A stretch of DNA of 64,000 nucleotides from Litorisediminicola beolgyonensis (GCF_042679605.1 NZ_JBHTMU010000001.1:186001-250000); one strand, 5' to 3'; positions 43,750-53,023 are shown, numbered from the stretch's first letter. Made by a program: numbers and translations. Notes: a model not told the origin generated them from the sequence alone.

Positions 43750-45138
43750 TCACATGTGGATCGGGCCGTCTCCGCAGGCGAGCGCGGCTTCGCGCACGGC
43801 CTCGGAATAGGTCGGATGGGCGTGGCAGGTCAGCGCCAGATCCTCGGCCGCCGCGCCGAACTCCATCGCCACGCAGATCTCGTGGATCAGGTCGCCCGCC
43901 ATCGGACCGATGATATGCGCGCCGAGGATGCGGTCGGTGTCCTTGTCGGCGAGGATCTTCACGAAGCCGTCGGCGGCGAAATTGGCCTTGGCGCGGCCAT
44001 TGCCCATGAACGAGAACTTGCCCGCCTTGAACGAGCGGCCGTCCTTCTTGAGCTCTTCCTCGGTCTTGCCGACCGAGGCGACCTCGGGATGGGTGTAGAT
44101 CACGCTCGGGATGACGCCGTAATTCACATGGCCATGCTTGCTCGCGATGACCTCGGCGGCGGCCATGCCTTCGTCCTCGGCCTTGTGGGCGAGCATCGGC
44201 CCCTCGGTCGCGTCGCCGATGGCGTAGATGCCGTCGACGCTGGTCTTCCAATGGTCGTCGGTCTTGATGAAGCCGCGCTCGGTGGTCTGGACGCCCAGAT
44301 CCTTGAGGCCGAGGCCGTCGGTATAGGGAACACGACCGGTGGCCACGAGCACGCAATCGGCGTCGAGCGTGTGCTCGCTGTCGTCCTTGCGCAGCTTGTA
44401 GGCGACGCGCGCCTTGCCGTTCTTGATCTCGGTCGATTGCACGGCGGCGCCCAGCACGAACTCGAGCCCCTGCTTCTTCAGGAGTTTCTGGAACGCCTTC
44501 TGCACCTCGCCGTCCATGGTCGGCGTGATCGTGTCGAGGAACTCGACCACGGTCACCTCGGCGCCGAGACGGGCATAGACCGATCCCATCTCGAGGCCGA
44601 TCACGCCCGCGCCGATCACCACCATCTTCTTCGGCGGCTTCTTCAGCGACAGCGCGCCGGTGGAGGAGACGACCACCTCTTCGTCGATCTCGACGCCCTT
44701 GAGCTTCGCCACGTCCGAGCCGGTCGCGATGATGATGTTCTTGGCCTCGTGGGTCTCGTCGCCGACCTTGACCTTGCCGGCCTCGGGGATCGTGCCCCAG
44801 CCCTTCAGCCAGTCGATCTTGTTCTTCTTGAAGAGAAACTCGATGCCCTTGGTGTTCTGGCCGATGACGTCATCCTTGTAGGCCTGCATCTGCTCCCAGT
44901 CGACCGAGGGGGCTTTGCCCTTGAGGCCCATCTTGGCGAAGTTGTGCTCGGCCTCGTGCAGCTGGTGGGTGGCGTGCAGGAGGGCCTTCGAGGGGATGCA
45001 GCCGACATTCAGGCAGGTGCCGCCGAGCGTCTCGCGTCCCTCGACGCAGGCGGTCTTGAGGCCGAGCTGCGCGGCGCGGATGGCGGCGACATAGCCGCCG
45101 GGGCCGGAGCCGATCACGATCACATCATAGGAAGCCAT
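43750..45138 (-). CDS. lpd: Dihydrolipoyl dehydrogenase (E3)
   Basis: A 462-residue FAD enzyme re-oxidising dihydrolipoamide for the 2-oxoglutarate dehydrogenase complex (and perhaps others). GSGPGGYVAA for FAD; redox disulfide Cys42-Cys47 in GGTCLNVGCIPS; NAD site VIGAGVIGLEMGSVYARLGAEV; C-terminal HAHPTYSEA with the catalytic His-Glu pair. Starts at MASYDVI. It lies downstream of odhB, separated by two small genes and a twin-hairpin element. Confidence 0.96.
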   Translation of the reverse strand: MASYDVIVIGSGPGGYVAAIRAAQLGLKTACVEGRETLGGTCLNVGCIPSKALLHATHQLHEAEHNFAKMGLKGKAPSVDWEQMQAYKDDVIGQNTKGIEFLFKKNKIDWLKGWGTIPEAGKVKVGDETHEAKNIIIATGSDVAKLKGVEIDEEVVVSSTGALSLKKPPKKMVVIGAGVIGLEMGSVYARLGAEVTVVEFLDTITPTMDGEVQKAFQKLLKKQGLEFVLGAAVQSTEIKNGKARVAYKLRKDDSEHTLDADCVLVATGRVPYTDGLGLKDLGVQTTERGFIKTDDHWKTSVDGIYAIGDATEGPMLAHKAEDEGMAAAEVIASKHGHVNYGVIPSVIYTHPEVASVGKTEEELKKDGRSFKAGKFSFMGNGRAKANFAADGFVKILADKDTDRILGAHIIGPMAGDLIHEICVAMEFGAAAEDLALTCHAHPTYSEAVREAALACGDGPIHM

Positions 45139-45159
45139 GGGAGGGGTCCTTTCCGTTTG

Positions 45160-45229
45160 GCCGGGAAGGGGCGCTGCCCCTCTGGGCCTTCGGCCCATTC
45201 ACCCCGGCGGTATTTGAAAAAAGAAGAAG
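45160..45229 (-). repeat. Twin-hairpin intergenic element, copy B
   Basis: Inverted copy of the element at 22205-22274. Read on the minus strand it starts just after the MAPEG stop: CTTCTTC, T-run, AAATACCGCCGGGGTGAA box, hairpin 1 TGGGCC/GGCCCA (45183-45197) and hairpin 2 AGGGGC/GCCCCT (45067+100 to 45181). Hairpin 1 bases differ from copy A but are complementary in both. It sits between MAPEG and lpd, so it may terminate part of the upstream transcript or stabilise mRNA ends. Confidence 0.85.
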
Positions 45230-45231
45230 CA

Positions 45232-45642
45232 TCAGAAGAGGGCTGCGATCAGCATCAGAACGGTTGCGCCGAACCCTACCATCCAGATGAGCGAGCGCCA
45301 CGGGCGCCAGCCGAAGAAATAGGCGGGGACGTAGAGGATGCGGGCCAGGAGATAGGCGGCGGCGCAACCCGCGGTGAAGGCGTTGCCCTGGTCGGAGAAG
45401 GTGATCACGAAGACCGCGATGGAGAAGAGGATCAGCCCTTCGAAATGGTTGTTCATCGCGCGGAAGAGCCGGGCGGTCCCGCGCGAGGCCAGATCCTCGA
45501 GACTGCCGCCGAGGCGGTCGCGGTCGCGCGGGCTGGTGGTCTTGGCCGGTCCGAGCTCGAGATTGGCGCGGACGGAGACGAGCGCGAATTGCAGGACCTG
45601 CAGGAGCGCCGCGAGGGTGAGGATGGTCAGTTCCGGGGTCAT
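45232..45642 (-). CDS. MAPEG family membrane protein
   Basis: A 136-residue four-helix membrane protein. SRGTARLFRAMNNHFEGLILFS and ARILYVPAYFFGW match the MAPEG (membrane-associated eicosanoid/glutathione metabolism) family. Bacterial substrate unknown. ATG overlaps the stop of the UDG-like gene (ATGA). Confidence 0.88.
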   Translation of the reverse strand: MTPELTILTLAALLQVLQFALVSVRANLELGPAKTTSPRDRDRLGGSLEDLASRGTARLFRAMNNHFEGLILFSIAVFVITFSDQGNAFTAGCAAAYLLARILYVPAYFFGWRPWRSLIWMVGFGATVLMLIAALF

Positions 45643-46181
45643 GCGGCGGCTCGTGTCGGATGGGGCAGGGCGCCGGCGATCGCGCGCGCCTTGGTGTCCG
45701 CGGTGAGACCGCGGGCCGAGGGGTGCGGCACCTCGCCATGGGCGATCCCGAAGCGGCGGCAGCAGGCGGCGGCGGCGCGGCCGAGCGCGATCACCGGGCG
45801 GTCGCCTATTTCATGCCGGGTGATCGCGTCGAAGCTGTCTTCGACGAGGCGTTGCGGCACCGCGTGCGAGCGGGTCGGCGGCAGCGCGTGGAAGGCGTGG
45901 GTGAGATAGAGATCGGCGCGGGTTAGCCCGGCCTCGGCCAGCGCGGTGTCGAAAACGCGGTTGAAGAGCATCTCGGGCAAGTAGCCGTCCTGAGCGAGCC
46001 GCGCGCGATGAGCGCGCGCGGTGGGGGCGTCGAGGAAATTGTAGGAGATCAGCACCGGGCCCCGGGGATTGCCGCAGCTGCGCTGGTAGGGCGAGACGAG
46101 CGGCAGATCGAGGCCGATATCGGCCAGGGTGGCGTAGCCTTCGGGCGCGAAGGCGCGGCGGGCGGCAAGGGGATCGGTCAT
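45639..46181 (-). CDS. Uracil-DNA-glycosylase-superfamily-like protein
   Basis: A 180-residue soluble protein. LISYNFLDAP, DLYLTHAFHALPPTRSHAVP, VIALGRAAAACCRRFG and HPSARG follow the layout of UDG-fold proteins, where the last is the substrate-clamp loop. I see no clear catalytic motif A, so it may not be a DNA glycosylase. GAGGAGA precedes the ATG. Position between odhB and MAPEG gives no clue to role. Confidence 0.6.
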   Translation of the reverse strand: MTDPLAARRAFAPEGYATLADIGLDLPLVSPYQRSCGNPRGPVLISYNFLDAPTARAHRARLAQDGYLPEMLFNRVFDTALAEAGLTRADLYLTHAFHALPPTRSHAVPQRLVEDSFDAITRHEIGDRPVIALGRAAAACCRRFGIAHGEVPHPSARGLTADTKARAIAGALPHPTRAAA

Positions 46182-46257
46182 GACGGGCGTCTCCTCGGGG
46201 GGAACGCGGAAGGGGAGAGGCGGGCGCGCCGGAGGGAGGCGGCGCGCCCGGGCCGGA

Positions 46258-47847
46258 TCAGAGATCCATCAGGAGGCGGCGCGGATCCTCGAGTGCTTCC
46301 TTGACGCGCACGAGGAAGGTCACCGCGCCCTTGCCGTCGACGATGCGGTGATCGTAGCTCAGCGCCAGGTACATCATCGGGCGGGCGACGATCTGGCCGT
46401 CGACGACCATCGGACGCTCCTGGATCTTGTGCATGCCGAGGATGCCCGATTGCGGCGGGTTCAGGATCGGCGAGGACATCAGCGAGCCGTAGACGCCACC
46501 GTTCGAGATGGTGAAGGTGCCGCCCTGCATCTCGGCCATCGAGAGCTTGCCGTCGCGGGCGCGCTTGCCCTTCTCGGCGATGGCCTTCTCGATCTCGGCA
46601 AAGCTCATCGCGTCGGCGTCGCGGATCACCGGCACCACGAGACCCGTGGGCGTGCCGGTGGCGATGCCCATATGCACGAAGTTCTTGTAGACGATCTCGG
46701 TGCCGTCGATCTCGGCGTTGACCTCGGGCACTTCCTTGAGCGCGTGGCAGCAGGCCTTGGTGAAGAAGGACATGAAGCCCAGGCGCACGCCGTGCTTCTT
46801 CTCGAAGAGGTCCTTGTACTCGTTGCGGAGCGCCATGACCTCGGTCATGTCGACCTCGTTATAGGTCGTCAGCATCGCCGCGGTGTTCTGCGCGTCCTTG
46901 AGACGGCGGGCGATGGTCTGGCGCAGGCGCGTCATCTTCACGCGCTCTTCGCGGTCGGCATCCTCGGGCGCGGAGGGGGCGCGGGACGGGGCCTTGGACT
47001 CCGAGGCCTGCGGCTGCGACTTGGTTGCGGCGATGGCGGCATCGACATCGGATTTCATCGCGCGGCCGTCGCGGCCGGTGCCGGTGACCTGGTCGCGGGA
47101 GACGCCCTTTTCGGCCATCGCCTTCTTGGCCGAGGGCGCGTCCTCGACATCCGAGCGGCCCTTGCCGGCCTCGGGCGTGGAATATTGCGTGTCGCCCTTG
47201 GGGGCGGCGGGCTCATCACCGCCGTCACGGGTTCCGGCTTCGGGCGCCGACGCGCCGGACTGGCCGGCCGCGCCCTTGGCGATGACGGCGAGCTTGCCAT
47301 TGGCTTCGACCGTCGCGCCTTCTTCGGCGATGATCTCGGCCAGCGTGCCGGCCTGCGGCGCGGGAACCTCGACCGAGACCTTGTCGGTCTCGAGCTCGCA
47401 GAGGGTCTCGTCGGCCTCGACGCTGTCGCCGACCTTCTTGAACCAGGTCGCGACCGTGGCCTCGGACACGCTTTCGCCCAGCGTCGGGACCATCACGTCG
47501 ACCTTGTCGCCCTGGATGTCGCCCTGATCGCCGCCATCGTCGGACGCGGCTTCGGGAGCGGGCTTGGCGGTCTCGCCCTCGTCCGATTTCGGCGCGGTGT
47601 CGGAGCCGCTGTCGCCTTCGGTGATATTGGCGAGAAGCGCGTCGACGCCGACGGTCTCGCCTTCCTCGGCGACGATCTCGGAGAGCGTCCCGGCGGCGGG
47701 CGAGGGCACCTCGACGGTGACCTTGTCGGTTTCCAGCTCGCAGAGCATCTCGTCCGCCGCGACGCTGTCGCCGGGCTTCTTGAACCATGTCGCCACGGTC
47801 GCCTCGGTCACGGATTCGCCCAAGGTGGGCACGCGCACTTCGGTCAT
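46258..47847 (-). CDS. odhB: 2-oxoglutarate dehydrogenase E2 (dihydrolipoyl succinyltransferase), two lipoyl domains
   Basis: A 529-residue E2 subunit. Two tandem lipoyl domains, with lipoyl-Lys42 and Lys156, each in an ELETDKV motif, separated by an Ala/Glu/Asp-rich linker. The E3-binding domain is near 235-275 (SAKKAMAEKGV). The catalytic acyltransferase domain ends with ALSYDHRIVDG (His, Asp). I chose ATG 47847 (AAGGGA ten bases upstream); an in-frame GTG at 47856 overlaps the odhA stop. Most SucB proteins carry one lipoyl domain. Confidence 0.95.
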   Translation of the reverse strand: MTEVRVPTLGESVTEATVATWFKKPGDSVAADEMLCELETDKVTVEVPSPAAGTLSEIVAEEGETVGVDALLANITEGDSGSDTAPKSDEGETAKPAPEAASDDGGDQGDIQGDKVDVMVPTLGESVSEATVATWFKKVGDSVEADETLCELETDKVSVEVPAPQAGTLAEIIAEEGATVEANGKLAVIAKGAAGQSGASAPEAGTRDGGDEPAAPKGDTQYSTPEAGKGRSDVEDAPSAKKAMAEKGVSRDQVTGTGRDGRAMKSDVDAAIAATKSQPQASESKAPSRAPSAPEDADREERVKMTRLRQTIARRLKDAQNTAAMLTTYNEVDMTEVMALRNEYKDLFEKKHGVRLGFMSFFTKACCHALKEVPEVNAEIDGTEIVYKNFVHMGIATGTPTGLVVPVIRDADAMSFAEIEKAIAEKGKRARDGKLSMAEMQGGTFTISNGGVYGSLMSSPILNPPQSGILGMHKIQERPMVVDGQIVARPMMYLALSYDHRIVDGKGAVTFLVRVKEALEDPRRLLMDL

Positions 47848-47852
47848 GTCAC

Positions 47853-50825
47853 TCACTTCCCTTCGATCGTCAGCGCTTCGTCGACGAGCGCTTGCTGTTG
47901 GGCCTTATGGGCCGATGCCAGGCCGGTTGCAGGCGACGCCGAGGTCGCCCGGCCGACATAGCGCGGCCGCGGGTGGTCGGCGCCGATCCGGCCGAGCACC
48001 CATTCGATATTCGGTTCGATGAAGCTCCAGGCGCCCTGGTTCTTGGGCTCCTCCTGGCACCAGATCACCTCGGCCTGCTTGAAGCGGTCAAGTTCCTTCA
48101 CGAGGCTCATGGCCGGGAAGGGATAGAACTGCTCGACCCGCATCAGGTAGACATCGTCGATGCCGCGGGCGTCGCGTTCCTCGAGCAGGTCGTAATAGAC
48201 CTTGCCCGAGCAGAGCACGACGCGGCGCACCTTGTCGTCGGCGACGAGCTGGGTGTCGGAGTGACCCTTCTCGGCGTCGTCCCAGAGCACGCGGTGGAAG
48301 CTCGACCCGGTGGTGAAGGCCTCGGCATCCGAAACGCAGAGCTTGTGGCGCAGAAGCGATTTCGGCGTCATCAGGATCAGCGGCTTGCGGTAGGAGCGGT
48401 GAAGCTGTCGGCGCAGGATGTGGAAGTAGTTCGCGGGCGTCGAGCAGTTGGCCACGATCCAGTTGTCTTGGCCGCAGAGCTGCAGGAAGCGTTCGAGACG
48501 CGCCGAGCTGTGCTCGGGTCCCTGGCCCTCGAAGCCGTGGGGCAGGAGGCAGACGAGGCCCGACATCCGGAGCCACTTGCTTTCGCCCGACGAGACGAAC
48601 TGGTCGAACATGATCTGCGCGCCGTTGGCGAAATCGCCGAACTGCGCTTCCCAGAGGGTCAGGGCGTTCGGTTCGGCCAGCGAGTAGCCGTATTCGAAGC
48701 CCAGGACCGCGTATTCGGAGAGCGCGCTGTCGATCACCTCGTAGCGGGCCTGACCGTCGCGGATGTGGTTGAGCGGGTAGTAGCGCTCTTCCGTTTCCTG
48801 ATCGACGAGCGCCGAGTGGCGCTGCGAGAAGGTGCCGCGGGTCGAGTCCTGGCCCGAGAGCCGCACCGGGTAGCCTTCGAGCAGAAGCGAGCCGAAGGCC
48901 GTCGCCTCGGCGGTCGCCCAGTCGAACCCGGCGCCGTTCTCGAACATCTCGCGGCGGTTCTCGAGAAGACGGCCGACCGTCTTGTGCAGCGGGAAGCCGT
49001 CCGGCGCGGAGGTGATCGCCTTGCCGATCGCGTCGAGCGTCTCGGGTTTGATCGAGGTGCGGCCGCGCTGGTATTTGCCCTCTTTCTGCTTGTCGAGATG
49101 TGACCAGCGGCCATCGAGCCAGTCGGCCTTGTTGGGCTTGTAGTTCTTCCCGGCCTCGAACTCTTCGTTCAGCTGGCTCTGGAAAGCGGCCTTCATGTCC
49201 TCGATCTCGCCCTCGGGGATCAGGCCGTCCTTGACGAGCCGCTCGGTATAAAGCGTCAGCGTGGTCTTCTGCTGCTTGATCTTCTTGTACATCACCGGGT
49301 TGGTGAACATCGGCTCGTCGCCTTCGTTGTGACCGAAGCGACGGTAGCAGAACATGTCGATCACCACGTCCTTGCCGAATTTCTGGCGGAACTCTGTGGC
49401 GACCTTGGCGGCGTGGACGACCGCCTCGGGGTCGTCGCCGTTGACGTGGAAGATCGGCGCCTCGACCACCAGCGCGTTGTCGGTGGGGTAGGGCGAGGAG
49501 CGCGAGAAATGCGGCGCGGTCGTGAAGCCGATCTGGTTGTTCACGACGATATGGATGGTGCCGCCGGTGCGGTGTCCACGCAGACCCGAGAGCGCGAAAC
49601 ATTCCGCCACGACGCCCTGGCCCGCGAAGGCCGCGTCACCGTGGAGAAGGATGGGCAGCACCTTGGTGCGGTTGGTGTCGTTGCGCTGGTCCTGCTTGGC
49701 GCGGACCTTGCCGAGGACGACCGGGTTCACCGCTTCGAGATGCGAGGGGTTCGCGGTTAGCGACAGGTGCACGCTGTTGCCGTCGAACTCGCGATCCGAG
49801 GAGGCGCCGAGGTGGTATTTCACGTCACCGGAGCCGTCGACATCCTCGGGCTTGAAGCTGCCGCCCTGGAACTCGTTGAAGATCGCACGGTAAGGCTTGC
49901 CCATCACGTTGGCCAAAACCGACAGGCGGCCGCGATGCGGCATGCCGATGATGATCTCCTTGAGACCGAGCGCGCCGCCGCGCTTGATCACCTGCTCCAT
50001 CGCCGGGATGAGGCTCTCGCCGCCGTCGAGACCGAAGCGCTTGGTGCCCATGTACTTGACGTGGAGGAATTTCTCGAAGCCCTCGGCCTCGACCATCTTG
50101 TTCAGGATCGCCTTCCGGCCTTCCCGGGTGAACTTCACCTCCTTGCCGTAGCCCTCGATCCGCTCTTTCAGCCAGGCGGATTGCTCGGGGTCGGAGATGT
50201 GCATGTACTGGAGCGCGAAGGTGCCGCAATAGGTGCGCTTCAACACGCTCAGGATCTCGCGCAGCGACGCGATCTCGAGGCCCAGCACGTTGTCGATGAA
50301 GATCGGGCGATCCATGTCCTGCGCGGTGAAGCCGTAGGATTTCGGGTCGAGCTCGGGATGCTCGGAATTGTCGCGCATGCCCAGGGGATCGAGATCGGCG
50401 GCGAGATGGCCGCGGATCCGGTAGGCGCGGATGATCATCAGCGCCCGGATCGAGTCGAGCACCGCGCGCTTGATCTGGTCGTCGGTGAGCGACACGCCCT
50501 TGGCATCGGCCTTGGCGGCGATCTTCTGGGCCGCGCCCTTGGCCTCGCCCGCGGGCGTGGGCATCGGCCATTCGCCGGTGATCGCGAGGGTCAGGTCGTC
50601 GACGGGCTGCGGCGGCCAGTCGGGCCGCGCCCAGGACGGCCCCTTGGCCTCTTTCTTCACGTCGAGCTCTTCGTCGTCGAGGCTCTTGAAGAAGGCCTGC
50701 CAGGCCTCGTCGACCGCCGACGGATCCTCGGCATAGCGCGCGTACATCTGTTCGAGATACGCCGCGTTGTGCCCCTGCATGAAGGACGAGGCGTGGAAAA
50801 GATCGTTGGGGCTTTGATCCGTCAT
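47853..50825 (-). CDS. odhA: 2-oxoglutarate dehydrogenase E1
   Basis: A 990-residue thiamine-diphosphate enzyme that decarboxylates 2-oxoglutarate and transfers succinyl to OdhB. N-terminal FHASSFMQGHNAAYLEQMYARY tail binds E2. Seen: GMPHRGRLSVLANVMGKPY, HYHLGAS-type segment, HGDAAFAGQGVVAE and NNQIGFTT for ThDP/Mg binding. AAAGGAAG precedes the ATG. Overlaps or abuts odhB. Confidence 0.98.
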   Translation of the reverse strand: MTDQSPNDLFHASSFMQGHNAAYLEQMYARYAEDPSAVDEAWQAFFKSLDDEELDVKKEAKGPSWARPDWPPQPVDDLTLAITGEWPMPTPAGEAKGAAQKIAAKADAKGVSLTDDQIKRAVLDSIRALMIIRAYRIRGHLAADLDPLGMRDNSEHPELDPKSYGFTAQDMDRPIFIDNVLGLEIASLREILSVLKRTYCGTFALQYMHISDPEQSAWLKERIEGYGKEVKFTREGRKAILNKMVEAEGFEKFLHVKYMGTKRFGLDGGESLIPAMEQVIKRGGALGLKEIIIGMPHRGRLSVLANVMGKPYRAIFNEFQGGSFKPEDVDGSGDVKYHLGASSDREFDGNSVHLSLTANPSHLEAVNPVVLGKVRAKQDQRNDTNRTKVLPILLHGDAAFAGQGVVAECFALSGLRGHRTGGTIHIVVNNQIGFTTAPHFSRSSPYPTDNALVVEAPIFHVNGDDPEAVVHAAKVATEFRQKFGKDVVIDMFCYRRFGHNEGDEPMFTNPVMYKKIKQQKTTLTLYTERLVKDGLIPEGEIEDMKAAFQSQLNEEFEAGKNYKPNKADWLDGRWSHLDKQKEGKYQRGRTSIKPETLDAIGKAITSAPDGFPLHKTVGRLLENRREMFENGAGFDWATAEATAFGSLLLEGYPVRLSGQDSTRGTFSQRHSALVDQETEERYYPLNHIRDGQARYEVIDSALSEYAVLGFEYGYSLAEPNALTLWEAQFGDFANGAQIMFDQFVSSGESKWLRMSGLVCLLPHGFEGQGPEHSSARLERFLQLCGQDNWIVANCSTPANYFHILRRQLHRSYRKPLILMTPKSLLRHKLCVSDAEAFTTGSSFHRVLWDDAEKGHSDTQLVADDKVRRVVLCSGKVYYDLLEERDARGIDDVYLMRVEQFYPFPAMSLVKELDRFKQAEVIWCQEEPKNQGAWSFIEPNIEWVLGRIGADHPRPRYVGRATSASPATGLASAHKAQQQALVDEALTIEGK

Positions 50826-50945
50826 TGCGCTTCCTTTCTGACCGGCTCGGAGCGTCGGGAGAGAGACCCGGAGAGGCGGGCCACCGTCGCGAAGCTCTGA
50901 CATGTAGGGCCGGAGCACGCGCGGACCGCGCACCCCGGCAGTGGT

Positions 50946-51833
50946 TCAGCCCGCCTTGATCGCTTCCAGCACGGCTTCGCCCAGCGTGGCAGGGCTGTCC
51001 GCGACGACGATCCCGGCGGATTTCATCGCTTCGATCTTGTCCTCGGCGCCGCCCTTGCCACCGGCGACGATGGCGCCCGCGTGGCCCATGCGACGGCCCG
51101 GAGGGGCGGTGCGGCCCGCGATGAACCCGGCCGTGGGCTTCCAGCGGCCCTTCTTCTTTTCGGAGGCGAGGAACGCCGCGGCGTCCTCTTCGGCGGAGCC
51201 GCCGATCTCGCCGATCATGATGATCGCCTCGGTCTCGTCATCGGCCAGGAACCACTCCAGCACGTCGATATGCTCGGTGCCCTTGATCGGGTCGCCGCCG
51301 ATGCCGACGCAGGTCGACTGGCCGAGACCCACATCGGTGGTCTGCTTCACGGCCTCGTAGGTCAGCGTGCCCGAGCGGGACACGACGCCGACCTTGCCGC
51401 GCTTGTGGATGTGGCCGGGCATGATGCCGATCTTGCATGCATCGGGCGTGATGACGCCCGGGCAGTTCGGGCCGATCAGCGTGGATTTCGACCCTTCAAG
51501 CGCGCGCTTCACGGTCATCATGTCGAGCACCGGGATGCCCTCGGTGATGCAGACGATCAGCTCCATCTCGGCGTCGATGGCCTCGAGGATCGAGTCGGCG
51601 GCGAAGGGCGGGGGAACGTAGATGACGCTGGCATTGGCCTCGGTCTTGGCCTTGGCCTCGTGCACCGAGTTGAAGACCGGCAGGTCGAGATGGGTGCTGC
51701 CGCCTTTGCCGGGGGTCACGCCGCCGACCATCTTGGTGCCGTAGGCGATGGCCTGCTCGGTGTGAAAGGTCCCCTGGCTGCCGGTAAGGCCTTGGCAGAT
51801 CACCTTGGTGTTTTCGTCGACGAGAACGGCCAT
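50946..51833 (-). CDS. sucD: Succinyl-CoA synthetase alpha subunit
   Basis: A 295-residue subunit carrying the phosphorylated His251 in GRRMGHAGA. CoA-binding GLTGSQGTFHTEQAIAYGTKMVGG at the N-terminus and GPNCPGVITP are present. It forms the enzyme with SucC, whose gene is 2.7 kb upstream rather than adjacent. AAAGGAACAGAC precedes the ATG. Confidence 0.98.
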   Translation of the reverse strand: MAVLVDENTKVICQGLTGSQGTFHTEQAIAYGTKMVGGVTPGKGGSTHLDLPVFNSVHEAKAKTEANASVIYVPPPFAADSILEAIDAEMELIVCITEGIPVLDMMTVKRALEGSKSTLIGPNCPGVITPDACKIGIMPGHIHKRGKVGVVSRSGTLTYEAVKQTTDVGLGQSTCVGIGGDPIKGTEHIDVLEWFLADDETEAIIMIGEIGGSAEEDAAAFLASEKKKGRWKPTAGFIAGRTAPPGRRMGHAGAIVAGGKGGAEDKIEAMKSAGIVVADSPATLGEAVLEAIKAG

Positions 51834-51896
51834 GTCTGTTCCTTTGTCCCTTGTCTTGCAGGCGGGCCTGATCGGCCCTGCCCGGATTTCAATCGT

Positions 51897-52253
51897 CTAG
51901 TAGAGGGCTGAATCGTCGTCCACGAACGCATCCAGAAGACGCACCGCGATCGTGGCGGTGCCCATCAGGACAAGCGTGCGGCCGAGAGAGCCGGTGAGGT
52001 TGTTCGGAATGAGGCGGGCGATGCCGTCGCGGGCGACATGCGCCGCGTCGCGGCCCGAGCGGACATCGCGGATCTTGCGGTAGGTGCCGGGCTCGGGCAG
52101 GCGCAGCGCGCCCGGGGCGGTGCGGCGCAAGAGAAGGCCCGCGCCGACCATCAGGAGCCCGGCGAGCACCGGGGTGTAGTCAGCTTCGCGGCTTGCGGAG
52201 ATGCCGTCGATGGCGGGCAGCTTGGGGAAATGGAGATCGGAGAGAAACGACAT
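51897..52253 (-). CDS. Small membrane-associated protein, unknown
   Basis: A 118-residue protein with one helix (YTPVLAGLLMVGAGLLL) near residues 25-41 and a second hydrophobic stretch (LVLMGTATIAVRLLDAF) near the C-terminus. Predicted Arg/Gly-rich linker between. No family recognised. It lies 63 bp upstream of sucD on the same strand and may be cotranscribed with the sucCD region. Confidence 0.65.
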   Translation of the reverse strand: MSFLSDLHFPKLPAIDGISASREADYTPVLAGLLMVGAGLLLRRTAPGALRLPEPGTYRKIRDVRSGRDAAHVARDGIARLIPNNLTGSLGRTLVLMGTATIAVRLLDAFVDDDSALY

Positions 52254-52358
52254 CGGCTCAGGTCCTTCTGTCTCGGGCCACCCGGACGATCCGGGTGCCT
52301 CGATCCTCAACCCCGGAGGCGCCGATCTGGTTCACATCCATCTGCATCTCGCCGTCCC

Positions 52359-52868
52359 TCACTTCCACGACAACGCGATGAAGACGGTGTCGGCGGTGCC
52401 CGCGCCGATGCCCAGACGCGTGTCGCGCCCGTTGCCCTCGACCTGCCAGAGCCCGGCATAGTTCCGCGGCCGGGCCTCGATCGGCGTCAGGCGCAGGCCG
52501 GAGGGGCCGTCGAAGGCGATCGCATCGTACCAGATCTGCGCCGCGCGCCCCATGTTGACGCCCTGCGCGATAACCCGGCAGTGGTTACGATCGCCACGGC
52601 TTCCCGCAGCCGATTGCCAGACCACGTTGGCCAAGGGCCCCATGGTCCGGATCTCGATCCCAGGCCGAAGGGTGCCCTTCCGCGCGAACTCGGTCTTGAA
52701 GGCCTGCGTCACCCGCGCCTCCGCGTCCCGCATCGTCGGCATCGCCGCGAGGCAGGTGCGCGAGAAGAGCTGCTGTCCATGCAGGATCTTCTCGGCGCCG
52801 CCATCGCCCTCGGCCGGAACCGAGGTTCCGGTCAGGGCGATGAGGAGGGCGAGTGCGGCAGCGCGCAT
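52359..52868 (-). CDS. Secreted protein, unknown
   Basis: A 169-residue protein with a signal peptide (MRAAALALLIALTGTSVPAEG). The mature region has three Cys residues or so and ends YAGLWQVEGNGRDTRLGIGAGTADTVFIALSW, suggesting a small beta-barrel-like domain. No family recognised. The start at 52868 gives the signal peptide; a longer in-frame extension is antisense-like. One of four accessory genes between sucC and sucD. Confidence 0.65.
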   Translation of the reverse strand: MRAAALALLIALTGTSVPAEGDGGAEKILHGQQLFSRTCLAAMPTMRDAEARVTQAFKTEFARKGTLRPGIEIRTMGPLANVVWQSAAGSRGDRNHCRVIAQGVNMGRAAQIWYDAIAFDGPSGLRLTPIEARPRNYAGLWQVEGNGRDTRLGIGAGTADTVFIALSWK

Positions 52869-52984
52869 CGGGCGGTGTGAGGACTGATCGAGCGAACCGA
52901 GGGGTGGCGAAGACGATTCGGTTCCGTGACGAAGGCGGTTCCTCGGCGCGACGATACGGGAGCCTCCCGCGCGGGTTGGACCGG

Positions 52985-53002
52985 TCACGGCGATCGCCGT
53001 GA
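52985..53002. repeat. 18-bp perfect palindrome after the sulfotransferase gene
   Basis: TCACGGCGATCGCCGTGA, perfectly self-complementary, 21 bp downstream of the sulfotransferase stop. It contains a GCGATCGC octamer. It may be a hairpin terminator (no T-tract) or an operator. Confidence 0.6.
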
Positions 53003-53023
53003 ACCAAGATGTCCCGGCGCCGA

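Noticed and set aside
43745..43753. TGATCACA at the end of lpd as another regulator site
   Set aside because: Single copy at a stop codon with no second core at 20 bp; also TGATCA cores inside coding regions (for example in gabD and glcF) look random.
47847..47856. GTG at 47856 as the odhB start
   Set aside because: It would make a neat GTGA overlap, but the AAGGGA site would touch it; ATG 47847 has proper spacing. The alternative adds only three residues.
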